A DNA stretch of 19,026 nucleotides from Thioglobus_B sp964403565 (GTDB lineage Bacteria > Pseudomonadota > Gammaproteobacteria > PS1 > Pseudothioglobaceae): positions 1 to 19,026 of the forward strand of contig CAYOFV010000023.1 of the NCBI GenBank assembly GCA_964403565.1, written 5' to 3'. Numbering within the stretch: the first letter of the stretch is position 1; the number at the start of each line of letters is the position of its first letter. Below, piece by piece: positions 1 to 7,529 of the stretch. The notes under the pieces are model-generated. The model was not told the origin of the DNA. It made no database searches and worked only from the letters and a program-made list of their open reading frames with translations. Position numbers and translations under genes: made by a program.

Positions 1-611
1 TCTGTTACCATTACAGCTACCTCTACCCGAGAAGATAATGACAACTTCTTTAGAATTGACTTTACATGAAGCTTAACTGTACCGTCTGAGATCCCTAATT
101 CTCGAGCAATAACCTTATTACTATGGCCACTTGCAACCTGACAAGCTACCTCTTGCTCTCTCTTAGTAAGGCTTTCAAATGAATTTTCTTCTTCTGACAG
201 TTCATTCTTTAATACTTTAGCCAATACATATGTCATGTCTTGTGCTACAACAATTGATCCAGTCATTGCATCATTTAGTGCATCTACCAATTCATCAGGA
301 TCCATGTCTTTTAATAAATAACCTTGGGCTCCGTGTTTAAGACAATCACGCAGATCAGACTCCTCAGTACTAGTAGTAAGCATAACAATCGGCACTGTAA
401 CACCATTTGTCTTAAGCGCTTGCAAGACCTCAAGCCCAGACATTTGAGGCATACGCAAATCTAATAATATAATATCAAGCTCTAGTGTTGGAATTTCATC
501 CAAGCATTCCTGTGCCGATGCACAAGCAGTAGCCGAGATGTCTTTAGACTCTAATAAAGATATTAAACCATTACGAAACAATGCGTGATCATCTACTATA
601 TATATATTCAT
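1..611 (-). CDS. narL: NarL/FixJ-family response regulator (C-terminus cut by window edge)
   Basis: This is a DNA-binding response regulator, read by translating the minus strand from the ATG at 611-609. The receiver domain shows the acidic pair D7-D8, the phosphoacceptor D51 in ILLDLRMP, T79 and K101 in YLLKD. The C-terminal LuxR/GerE helix-turn-helix begins LTKREQEVA and contains the recognition helix region GISDGTVKLHVKSILKKL, which closely resembles E. coli NarL. About 203 residues are inside the window. NarL is about 216, so only roughly ten residues are missing. The start codon shares one base with the stop of the upstream kinase (TAATG), the usual sign of translational coupling of a kinase/regulator pair. 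The NarL-type assignment is firm at family level. Control of nitrate or nitrite respiration genes is an inference, because the partner kinase lacks a typical nitrate-sensing region. Confidence 0.85.
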   Translation of the reverse strand, partial: MNIYIVDDHALFRNGLISLLESKDISATACASAQECLDEIPTLELDIILLDLRMPQMSGLEVLQALKTNGVTVPIVMLTTSTEESDLRDCLKHGAQGYLLKDMDPDELVDALNDAMTGSIVVAQDMTYVLAKVLKNELSEEENSFESLTKREQEVACQVASGHSNKVIARELGISDGTVKLHVKSILKKLSLSSRVEVAVMVT

Positions 612-2098
612 TAAATATTATCTCGCGGGAAATTAACAATAATGCGAGTTCCCTCATCCTTTTCTGATTCAATTTCAATACTAGCACCAATTCTAGATGC
701 ACGCTCTTGCATAATATTCATACCAATATTATTCCCCATTACCTCACTCTGGTTTTGGTCTTTTTCAAAGCCGATGCCGTCATCTTCAATTAATAATTGA
801 CAATTTGGTTCTGCAGATAATAATATACGTACGTTACGCGCTTGAGCATGTTTGCGTATATTTGACAAAGCCTCTTGAGTAATACGCATAATTTGCATCT
901 CGACTTCTGGAGATATGTTTAACTTGCCTTCTACATGCAGATAGGTTGCAATGCCTTCTTCGGTTTTAAATCTATTGACTAAATTTTCTAATGATACTTC
1001 AATACCCTTAGGATCTAAAGGCACACGAAAGTTGCACATTAATTCTCTAAGCTCTTGATTGGCTTGAGTAATATTAGTTTGCAGACCGTCCAATTTGGCT
1101 GCAATATCAACTTTGTCGTTATTTTTAACCAAATCTCCAAGTACTTTCACTTGTAATTTAAGGCTATAAATTGTTTGAGCTAATGAATCATGTATTTCTT
1201 GAGACAAGAACAATCTCTCTTGAGAAAGCTGCATGCGTTTAGTTTGTTCATCAAGTCTAGCCTTGTCTAATGCAGTAGCTATATTATCAGCCATAGATTC
1301 TAGCAATGCACGCTCATCAAAAGCTAAAGACGGTTCTTTGTCAAAAAATAAATTAAACACCCCTAAGGTTTTTCCATGATAACGCAAAGGGATAAAAATC
1401 GCTCCCACATTAGCTTTTTTACTAGGATTTTCACCAATACAGCGCTTACAAGAATGCACACTAAATTGCACTCCTGCATCATGCGCCATAGCTACTTCGC
1501 CACAAAAACAGTCACTATTAAGCACATCTACTTCTTGACCTTTATCTTCTATATATCCATTAGCAGCTGTAAGGTGAAGCTCGCCATCCTCACCCAAACT
1601 TCTAGCAACACCAGAAGATGCATCTGTCATATTTATAAAGATATCTAAAAAGTATTTGAATAATTCATCAGTTGAATGGATTTTATTCAACTTAGAAGAA
1701 ACCCCATATAAAGTTTCAAGCGATGCTGATTTTTTACTTAAACGCTGGATTTGCTTGTTAAGAATATTCTCCATATCGTCATACAAATGCTGATTCTCAT
1801 CAATTAAATGATTGATTGCGCTAGCCACTGGCTTAAAAGTAGTTTTATTCGTATCGTCCAATCTTGCAGTTTGATTACTTTTATAATCTTTCACCCATTT
1901 TTGCAGATCGCTAAACGGTAGTAAAAAATCCTTACGAATAGATAAGTAAAGACCCAAAAAAACCAATAGTATAAGAATTGTAAGCAAAATATCTACAGCA
2001 TTTGGTTGGCTATAGATGGCTGACAATTCTAATAACAATAACGGTGATAACACTATTGTTACTATTAAATATATATAGAATTTTGTTTTAATTCCCAT
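611..2098 (-). CDS. narX: NarX-like membrane histidine kinase with a GAF-like module
   Basis: This 495-residue sensor kinase acts at the inner membrane and should phosphorylate the co-transcribed NarL-like regulator. Two hydrophobic segments (about 8-28 and 36-53) are separated by only a short polar stretch. After them come a linker/coiled region (about 60-130), a GAF-like module (about 130-280), a HisKA_3 phosphorylation helix with H303 in SQEIHDSLAQ, and a GHKL ATPase domain with N-box residues in EALSNIRKHA (409-418), G1 box DDGIGF (439-444) and a later Gly-rich GMNIMQERA (459-467). The domain order matches NarX/NarQ, but the roughly 100-residue periplasmic nitrate-binding region of E. coli NarX/NarQ is absent. 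The GAF region carries four cysteines, C197, C199, C217 and C220, that could bind a metal or Fe-S cluster. The gene starts 17 nt after mnmE. The symbol reflects resemblance, and the sensed signal is unknown. Confidence 0.8.
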   Translation of the reverse strand: MGIKTKFYIYLIVTIVLSPLLLLELSAIYSQPNAVDILLTILILLVFLGLYLSIRKDFLLPFSDLQKWVKDYKSNQTARLDDTNKTTFKPVASAINHLIDENQHLYDDMENILNKQIQRLSKKSASLETLYGVSSKLNKIHSTDELFKYFLDIFINMTDASSGVARSLGEDGELHLTAANGYIEDKGQEVDVLNSDCFCGEVAMAHDAGVQFSVHSCKRCIGENPSKKANVGAIFIPLRYHGKTLGVFNLFFDKEPSLAFDERALLESMADNIATALDKARLDEQTKRMQLSQERLFLSQEIHDSLAQTIYSLKLQVKVLGDLVKNNDKVDIAAKLDGLQTNITQANQELRELMCNFRVPLDPKGIEVSLENLVNRFKTEEGIATYLHVEGKLNISPEVEMQIMRITQEALSNIRKHAQARNVRILLSAEPNCQLLIEDDGIGFEKDQNQSEVMGNNIGMNIMQERASRIGASIEIESEKDEGTRIIVNFPRDNI

Positions 2099-2115
2099 AA
2101 TGGCTATATTACCTA

Positions 2116-3456
2116 TTATTTACCAATACAGAATGATGAAAAAATCTCACCTAGTAGATCGTCTGAAGAAAACTCACCAGTAATAGAGCCCATATATTGA
2201 CCTGCTTGACGTAAATCCTCAGCCATAAGTTCTGCAGAACCCGAATCTAATTGCTCAATTGAATTATCAATTGCATCAAGGGCTAGCTCCAAAGCATTAA
2301 TATGCCTTTGTCTTGCTAAATAAACACCTTCGCCCACGTTGTTAAGTCCGGCAAAATTAGAAAGTTTATTTGTAAGAATATCAATGCCGGTGCCATCTTT
2401 TGCACTTATTGACACTAGTTCATATTTATCAAAATTAACATTTGTAGAATTACTCTTAGCTAAATCAATTTTATTCTTAATAATGAATAATGGTGTATTC
2501 TCTAGACCGTCTGGCAATATAGATAAGTCTGGATTATCATCTTGTGCATCAAATACAAGTAGAACCAAATCAGCTTTTTGAATCTCTGTTTTAGCTCTTT
2601 TTATCCCTTCTTGTTCAACAATATCCTCACTATTATGCAAGCCTGCAGTATCAACAATATTAAGTGGCATACCATCAATACTGATAGTTTCTTTTAGAGT
2701 GTCACGAGTAGTGCCTGCAATATCTGTAACAATTGCACTATCATTTTGGGTAAGTGCATTTAAAAGTGATGATTTACCTGCATTTGGCTTTCCAGCAATT
2801 GCAACTGTTAACCCTTCGCGCAAAATTGATCCTTGTTTTGCAGCTACAAAAATCTCATATATCTGCTGTTTAATATTTTGCGCTTTGACCTTAACCTCGC
2901 TTGACGCTAAAAAATCAATTTCTTCGTCAGAAAAATCAATAGTAGCCTCAACAAAAACTCTTAACTCAATTATTGACTGGGTAAGCTGATTAACTTTATT
3001 TGAAAATTCTCCAGATAAAGATCTTAAAGCTGATGCTGAGGCTCTTTGTGAAGTTGCGTCAATTAAATCTGCCACAGCTTCAGCCTGTACTAAATCCATT
3101 TTTCCATTAAGAAATGCACGCTTAGAAAATTCTCCTGGTTCAGCATAAATGGCACCAAGTTCTACACTCGACTCAAGCAGCATACGCATAACACTCATAC
3201 CACCATGACCCTGAAACTCAATAACATCTTCTCCAGTAAAAGAGTTTGGACCCGGAAAAAATAGCGCCACACCTTTATCTATCTCTTCACCATTGTTATT
3301 AAAAAAAGAACCGTAATGCGCATATCTTGGTTTTGGGTCAAAGCCAAGCATAGCTTTCGCTATATCTTTGGCACCTGGTCCAGAAACTCGCACAACACCA
3401 ATACCTCCCTGGCCTAATGCTGATGCAAGTGCGCAAATTGTACTAACATTACTCAT
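2116..3456 (-). CDS. mnmE: tRNA modification GTPase MnmE (TrmE)
   Basis: MnmE works with MnmG (GidA) to install the (carboxymethyl)aminomethyl group at C5 of wobble uridine in certain tRNAs, using GTP and a folate one-carbon unit. The 446-residue protein has the N-terminal folate-binding/dimerisation domain, then a helical domain with an inserted GTPase. GTPase motifs are G1 GKPNAGKSS (about 222-230), DIAGTTRDT, DTAGLH, NKIDL and SAKDGTG. The C-terminus is the diagnostic FCIGK, with the catalytically important cysteine. I chose the ATG at 3456 over a TTG at 3486. The ATG gives the family's usual N-terminus (MSNVSTICALAS...), has a GGAG 13 nt upstream, and overlaps the end of gshA by only 8 nt. 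The gene lies in a probable gshA-mnmE-narX-narL transcription unit. Confidence 0.96.
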   Translation of the reverse strand: MSNVSTICALASALGQGGIGVVRVSGPGAKDIAKAMLGFDPKPRYAHYGSFFNNNGEEIDKGVALFFPGPNSFTGEDVIEFQGHGGMSVMRMLLESSVELGAIYAEPGEFSKRAFLNGKMDLVQAEAVADLIDATSQRASASALRSLSGEFSNKVNQLTQSIIELRVFVEATIDFSDEEIDFLASSEVKVKAQNIKQQIYEIFVAAKQGSILREGLTVAIAGKPNAGKSSLLNALTQNDSAIVTDIAGTTRDTLKETISIDGMPLNIVDTAGLHNSEDIVEQEGIKRAKTEIQKADLVLLVFDAQDDNPDLSILPDGLENTPLFIIKNKIDLAKSNSTNVNFDKYELVSISAKDGTGIDILTNKLSNFAGLNNVGEGVYLARQRHINALELALDAIDNSIEQLDSGSAELMAEDLRQAGQYMGSITGEFSSDDLLGEIFSSFCIGK

Positions 3457-5002
3457 TGGCAAAATAGTTCTCCAGGTATTGATCAAAACTAATATTATCA
3501 GCTTGTTCGATATTTTTTTGCTCTATACACGAGTTAATTGCTTGCTTATCTAAATAAGCAAAATGCTCATTATTAATCTCTCTAGTTATAAACTCTCTTC
3601 TATGTTTTTTTGCATAAGAATTAGTATGATCAAAAAAACCTTGAGACCTGTTTCTCATCTCTTCAAGGGCCAATGCAGAAGGAGTGGAATCAGGATTATC
3701 TACCCTTCTGCCAATAACTGTAACCGCATCAACATGCTCTTTGCTGAATAACTGTGCACAGTTTTTAATTTTTACAATTAATTCACTTCCCCAATCTTGC
3801 AAACTCACCTCTGCCGATCTAGACTTTAATAATAGTCCAGGTTTACGTCCCATATGTGCAACCAACTGATCATTATTATCTATTTCAAACTGCTCTCTTG
3901 TTGATATAACCGGAGATTCTTCAAGTAAACAAAATAATAAAAATGACTCTAAAAACTTAACTTGTTGGCTATCTATACCCAATGAAAGCATAGTATTTAT
4001 ATCAAGCGATCTAAGCTCGATATATTCAATACCACTTTCTTTTAACGCATTAAGAGGCTTCTTGCTACTATCGCATATAGGCTTTGGTCTAACTGATGAG
4101 TAATATTCATTTTCAATTTGCAAAATATTGGCATTTAGTTGCTCATAATTTCCGTCAATATTTACACCAATTTTTTCATATTCTGGTGCTGGAGTTTCAA
4201 TAGCGTCTTTAAGCGAATGAATATAGTGCTCCAAAGAGTTATAGTTAGCCTTAACGCCCGCTTCATCTTCGGCCAAGTTTTGATAACCAATATCACCCAT
4301 TCTAAGAGAAGTTGCATACGGTTCATATAATGTAGTGTCGTTAAATTCTAATAATGAGTGTTGATGGTAACCTTTAAGAAATGATTTACACACTGCAGGA
4401 GATGATCCAAACAAATATGGAATCAACCAGCCATATCTAACTACATTTCTACTTAAAGACATATAGTGTTCGTTTTTAAAAGCTGTTAAATCTTGATCGT
4501 CATTTAATAGTTCTTGGTATTTTTGCCAAAATTCATCAGCAAATGAATAATTAAAATGTATACCAGCAATAGTCTGCATTACACTGCCATAACGATTAGC
4601 AAGACCTTTTCTGTATACACTTTTCATTCTGCCTCGATTAGATGAGCCATATTTGGCAATGGGTATATAGGTTTCTCCACGAATAACACACGGCATAGAT
4701 GCAGGCCAAAAACTCTGATCTTTTGGCAAGTGCATATATAAATAATGCTGTGTATCTGCTAAAAAATTAAGCATAGCATCTGCACTTGAAAACGTAGGAG
4801 TTACCAGCTCAACTAAAGATTCAGCAAAATCAGTAGTAATATTTGGATGGGTTAAGGCACATCCTAATGCTTTTGGATGCTTAGCTTGAGACAATCCACC
4901 TCTGCGCGACACTCTTAAACCTTCCTTCTCAACTCCCATTAAATTTTGTTTTAACAAAGGACTATAAGATTTAAGGTTTTGAATTGTTTTCTCTAGACTC
5001 AA
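3449..5002 (-). CDS. gshA: Glutamate-cysteine ligase, proteobacterial GshA type
   Basis: GshA catalyses the ATP-dependent joining of glutamate and cysteine, the first and rate-limiting step of glutathione synthesis, in the cytoplasm. The 517-residue length matches E. coli GshA (518). Recognisable blocks align along the protein: MGVEKEGLRVSRRGG, ALGCALTHPNITTDFAESL (ligand-binding strand), YGSSNRGRMKSVYRKGL, NRYGSVMQTIAGIHFNYS and IEYIELRSLDINT. The start is a TTG at 5002. An in-frame stop lies two codons upstream, and the next ATG (residue 22) would remove sequence that aligns with the family, so TTG is the best choice. No strong Shine-Dalgarno sequence is visible. The gene is divergent from the Nudix fusion gene across 49 nt, which must hold both promoters. 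It overlaps mnmE by 8 nt. Confidence 0.95.
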   Translation of the reverse strand: MSLEKTIQNLKSYSPLLKQNLMGVEKEGLRVSRRGGLSQAKHPKALGCALTHPNITTDFAESLVELVTPTFSSADAMLNFLADTQHYLYMHLPKDQSFWPASMPCVIRGETYIPIAKYGSSNRGRMKSVYRKGLANRYGSVMQTIAGIHFNYSFADEFWQKYQELLNDDQDLTAFKNEHYMSLSRNVVRYGWLIPYLFGSSPAVCKSFLKGYHQHSLLEFNDTTLYEPYATSLRMGDIGYQNLAEDEAGVKANYNSLEHYIHSLKDAIETPAPEYEKIGVNIDGNYEQLNANILQIENEYYSSVRPKPICDSSKKPLNALKESGIEYIELRSLDINTMLSLGIDSQQVKFLESFLLFCLLEESPVISTREQFEIDNNDQLVAHMGRKPGLLLKSRSAEVSLQDWGSELIVKIKNCAQLFSKEHVDAVTVIGRRVDNPDSTPSALALEEMRNRSQGFFDHTNSYAKKHRREFITREINNEHFAYLDKQAINSCIEQKNIEQADNISFDQYLENYFANE

Positions 5003-5051
5003 GGTTTATTGCTAAATTAAAATACGGCTATTTTACCATTTAGATACCAAA

Positions 5052-5975
5052 GTGAAAATAATCAAGGCAGTTGTTGGGGTTTTACGCAATAAACAAGGTC
5101 AAATATTAATTGCCGAGCGTAGAGTTGATCAGTTTATGAGCGGTTATTGGGAGCTACCTGGAGGCAAGATTGAAGTTGGTGAAAGTAATATAGATGCCAT
5201 TATTCGGGAGCTAAATGAAGAATTAGGAATTAATGTATTAGATGCATCTTTACATCAAACAATGACGCATAAATATAGTGATAGAATTGTTAAGCTCTAT
5301 ATTTATAATATTGGCAAATACACAAATACTCCAAGTGGCATTGAAGGTCAAAATATTGCTTGGTGTGAAATTAACAATCTAACAAACTATAAACTACTAC
5401 CTACCATGAAAGCTTTTATTGACTCTATAACTCTACCAAACAAATACTGGATTACACCATCTTCAAATCATACAAGTGACAAATGGCTTGACAAATTTGA
5501 ACAAAAACTAAGCTCTGATATCAGCTTAATTCAATTGCGCAGTAAGGAAGATCTAGATAGTGATTTTATTCAAGAGCTTCACAATAAGTGTCAACAAAAT
5601 AATATAAATTTACTACTAAACACACCAAATAAAACTTTTAATGAAAATTATTGTGACGGTTGGCATATTACAACTGGAGAAATGTTAAAACTTACTAGCA
5701 GACCATGCGCTAAAGATAAACTACTTGGTGCATCAACTCACGATCTAGACGAAGCGCTTAAAGCCCAAGAGATTGGTGCAGATTTTATTGTTATCTCTCC
5801 AGTGCAAGCAACACAGACTCACCCTGATACTATCCCACTTGGGTGGGATGCTGCCAAAGAAGTGGTTGACAAGCTTAATATTCCGGTTTATTTTTTAGGC
5901 GGTATGGGTTTAGAAGATTTGGATAAGACACTAGAGATAGGTGCACAAGGTATTGCTGGCGTTAGCGCTTTTTAA
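5052..5975 (+). CDS. MutT-type Nudix hydrolase fused to ThiE/TenI-like domain
   Basis: This is a 307-residue two-domain protein. Residues about 1-130 are a MutT-like Nudix hydrolase with a perfect Nudix box: G38, E44, R52, E53, E56, E57, G59 and I60 (GGKIEVGE...RELNEELGI). This predicts hydrolysis of oxidised nucleoside triphosphates such as 8-oxo-dGTP, protecting the nucleotide pool. Residues about 133-307 form a thiamine-phosphate-synthase/TenI-like barrel, with QLRSKEDL, GASTHDLDEA and PVYFLGGMG. Positions that in genuine ThiE hold the Mg-binding aspartates (here LLNTPNK and GWHITTGEM) and the pyrophosphate lysine (here SPVQATQTHP) look replaced, so thiamine synthesis by this domain is doubtful. 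Similar fusions are known from annotated proteobacterial genomes. The start is GTG at 5052. The stop shares TTAA with the convergent comF gene. Confidence 0.88.
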   Translation: MKIIKAVVGVLRNKQGQILIAERRVDQFMSGYWELPGGKIEVGESNIDAIIRELNEELGINVLDASLHQTMTHKYSDRIVKLYIYNIGKYTNTPSGIEGQNIAWCEINNLTNYKLLPTMKAFIDSITLPNKYWITPSSNHTSDKWLDKFEQKLSSDISLIQLRSKEDLDSDFIQELHNKCQQNNINLLLNTPNKTFNENYCDGWHITTGEMLKLTSRPCAKDKLLGASTHDLDEALKAQEIGADFIVISPVQATQTHPDTIPLGWDAAKEVVDKLNIPVYFLGGMGLEDLDKTLEIGAQGIAGVSAF

Positions 5976-6643
5976 GCCCTAGCAAGAGTCATAACTTCAC
6001 ACACTTCTACATCTGTATTGTTTAATATTGTTTTTGCCAACTCGTTCATACTTGAACCAGTTGTCATAACATCATCCACTAATAAAACTTTTTTGTAGGG
6101 CAGAAAGTCCACTGCAAAAGCATCTTTTATTTCTTTCTGACGCTCCTTAAGATTAAGTTTTGATAATGCCCTTGTACTTTTAATACGCTTAACACTAGAA
6201 GTATCAATAACAATATTTGATTTTTTGGCAATAACTCTTAATAATTCATGAGTTTGGTTATAGCCTCTTTCTTTTAGTCTTTCACTACTTAGTGGCAATG
6301 GAATTATTGCGTCAAAATCCTGATCAATCTCAACAAACAAGTCATATAATTTATGCGCAAAAAAATCACCAATACAGAGTTTATGATCAAATTTAAACTG
6401 CTTAATTAATTGAGAACACAAGTCTTGATAATCATACAAGGTGTAGGCTTTAGAAAAATAAGGCGAGTGTGATAGACACTTTCCGCAATAATTTAAATCA
6501 GAGCTTAGTTTGGCTGCACAAGATAAACAGCGATTATTGCTAATAGATAAGCTAGATTCACAATTATCACATACACAAAACTCTGCAGTTTTAGAACAAA
6601 CAATACAGACCTGCTTTGGAATTACCCTCGAGTAAATACCCAT
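5972..6643 (-). CDS. comF: ComF-family phosphoribosyltransferase-like protein
   Basis: This 223-residue cytoplasmic protein belongs to the ComF/GntX family, linked to DNA uptake and use of extracellular DNA in several bacteria. The N-terminus is rich in cysteine pairs, C13/C16, C25/C28, C39/C42 and C53/C56, with C23 extra, as expected for a zinc-binding region. The C-terminal half is a type I phosphoribosyltransferase fold with IIPLPLS, ERGYNQ, LLVDDVMTTGSS (the PRPP loop with its two aspartates) and a terminal VMTLARA. The ATG at 6643 lies inside the 3' end of yaaA (22-nt overlap), so the two are probably translated from one message. I see no later start that keeps the first CxxC pair with a better ribosome site. 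Its precise biochemical role is unknown even in better-studied relatives. Confidence 0.88.
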   Translation of the reverse strand: MGIYSRVIPKQVCIVCSKTAEFCVCDNCESSLSISNNRCLSCAAKLSSDLNYCGKCLSHSPYFSKAYTLYDYQDLCSQLIKQFKFDHKLCIGDFFAHKLYDLFVEIDQDFDAIIPLPLSSERLKERGYNQTHELLRVIAKKSNIVIDTSSVKRIKSTRALSKLNLKERQKEIKDAFAVDFLPYKKVLLVDDVMTTGSSMNELAKTILNNTDVEVCEVMTLARA

Positions 6644-7374
6644 GTTTTTTCATCTGAGATGTTAGTGTTAAATGTATAGTCTTCGGTATTAAATTCTTTT
6701 AGTTTTTCAGCATTGTTAATTCTATTCTTAATAATAAAATTCACCATAAGTCCGCGAGCATGCTTAGCATAAATACCAATAACTTTATATTTGCCATTTT
6801 TGTTTTCTTTAAAAACAATATCAATAATATTGGCATTTAGGCTTTTCTTATCAATGCCTTTGAAATATTCATTTGACGCTAGATTTATCAAAGTTTCAGA
6901 CTCATCAGTATTTAGCACTTTAGATATGTTATCACCCCAAAATTCATATAAATTTTTACCTTTGGGATTTGCTAATTTTGTTCCCATTTCTAAACGGTAA
7001 GGCTGAATAAGATCAAGCGGGCGAATAACTCCGTACAATCCCGAAAGCATTCTTATATTTTCTTGAGCAAAGTCTAAATCATCAGCAGTTAGTGATGGTG
7101 TGTCAATCCCATTGTATACATCACCCTTGAATGCAAGAATAGCTTGTTTAGCATTATTAAGATTAAATTCATTTGAAAATTCTTGAAAGCGATCAAAATT
7201 AAGATTTGCTAACTTTTCACTAATTGACATTAATTTAGCAATATCATCTTTTGACTTGAGCTTCAAAATATCTATCAACTCCAATGTTTGCTTAGCTTGC
7301 CTAGTTTGGCTATATTTGACAATATCGGTCTTAGTAAAATCCTGGGTTTTTGATGGTGAGATTACGGCTAACAT
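6622..7374 (-). CDS. yaaA: Peroxide stress protein YaaA (UPF0246/DUF328)
   Basis: The 250-residue protein matches YaaA throughout. It begins MLAVISPSKTQDF, and contains FKGDVYNGI, MLSGLYGVIRPLDLIQPYRLEMGTKL (split over about residues 109-134), NLYEFWGDNIS and a C-terminal basic segment YAKHARGLMVNFII. In E. coli, YaaA belongs to the OxyR response and lowers free intracellular iron during hydrogen peroxide stress. Structural work on a relative showed a DNA-binding fold. The length is close to the E. coli protein (258). The ATG at 7374 is the first available start and gives the canonical N-terminus. A reasonable sigma-70 promoter lies upstream. The gene is first in a two-gene unit with comF. 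Confidence 0.93.
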   Translation of the reverse strand: MLAVISPSKTQDFTKTDIVKYSQTRQAKQTLELIDILKLKSKDDIAKLMSISEKLANLNFDRFQEFSNEFNLNNAKQAILAFKGDVYNGIDTPSLTADDLDFAQENIRMLSGLYGVIRPLDLIQPYRLEMGTKLANPKGKNLYEFWGDNISKVLNTDESETLINLASNEYFKGIDKKSLNANIIDIVFKENKNGKYKVIGIYAKHARGLMVNFIIKNRINNAEKLKEFNTEDYTFNTNISDEKTWVFTRG

Positions 7375-7394
7375 TTAATAAAAAATCTTATTTA

Positions 7395-7423
7395 TTTAAA
7401 GAGAATTATTCTACCATCGTCAA
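7395..7423 (-). promoter_or_regulatory. Putative sigma-70 promoter of yaaA-comF
   Basis: On the minus strand, TTGACG (7423-7418, five of six consensus bases) is followed after exactly 17 nt by TTTAAA (7400-7395, four of six). The predicted transcript start is roughly 12-15 nt upstream of the yaaA ATG. This is a composition-prone match in AT-rich DNA, but position and spacing are good. Confidence 0.45.
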
Positions 7424-7470
7424 TTGCTTAAAAGCACTATAAGGGTGTGTATTTGCACGGAAATAGAGTA

Positions 7471-7489
7471 TCAATTACGTTATAATTGA
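7471..7489 (+). promoter_or_regulatory. -10 box and inverted repeat upstream of gltB
   Basis: A consensus TATAAT (7481-7486) lies 43 nt before the gltB start. It is embedded in a perfect 7-nt inverted repeat, TCAATTA (7471-7477) and TAATTGA (7483-7489), with 5 nt between the arms. No good -35 sits at the usual distance; the nearest TTGCAC (7453-7458) is 22 nt away. The arrangement would suit repressor or activator control of nitrogen assimilation, but no known operator is recognised. Confidence 0.4.
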
Positions 7490-7529
7490 CAGGATTTTTT
7501 CGATTAAATTTATAAGTTAGTAAACAAGA

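Noticed and set aside
1376..1648. Plus-strand open frame of 90 codons inside the NarX-like gene
   Set aside because: It is antisense to a clear kinase gene, has no ribosome site or recognisable domain, and looks like a shadow frame.
3457..3486. TTG start extending MnmE by ten residues
   Set aside because: The ATG at 3456 gives the conserved MnmE N-terminus, a nearby GGAG and the smaller overlap with gshA. The extra residues do not resemble the family.
5953..5985. Hairpin at the Nudix fusion/comF junction (TTGCT...AGCAA, GCTT-TTT-AAGC)
   Set aside because: The pairs are short and interrupted, and no T-run follows on either strand, unlike the mfd terminator.
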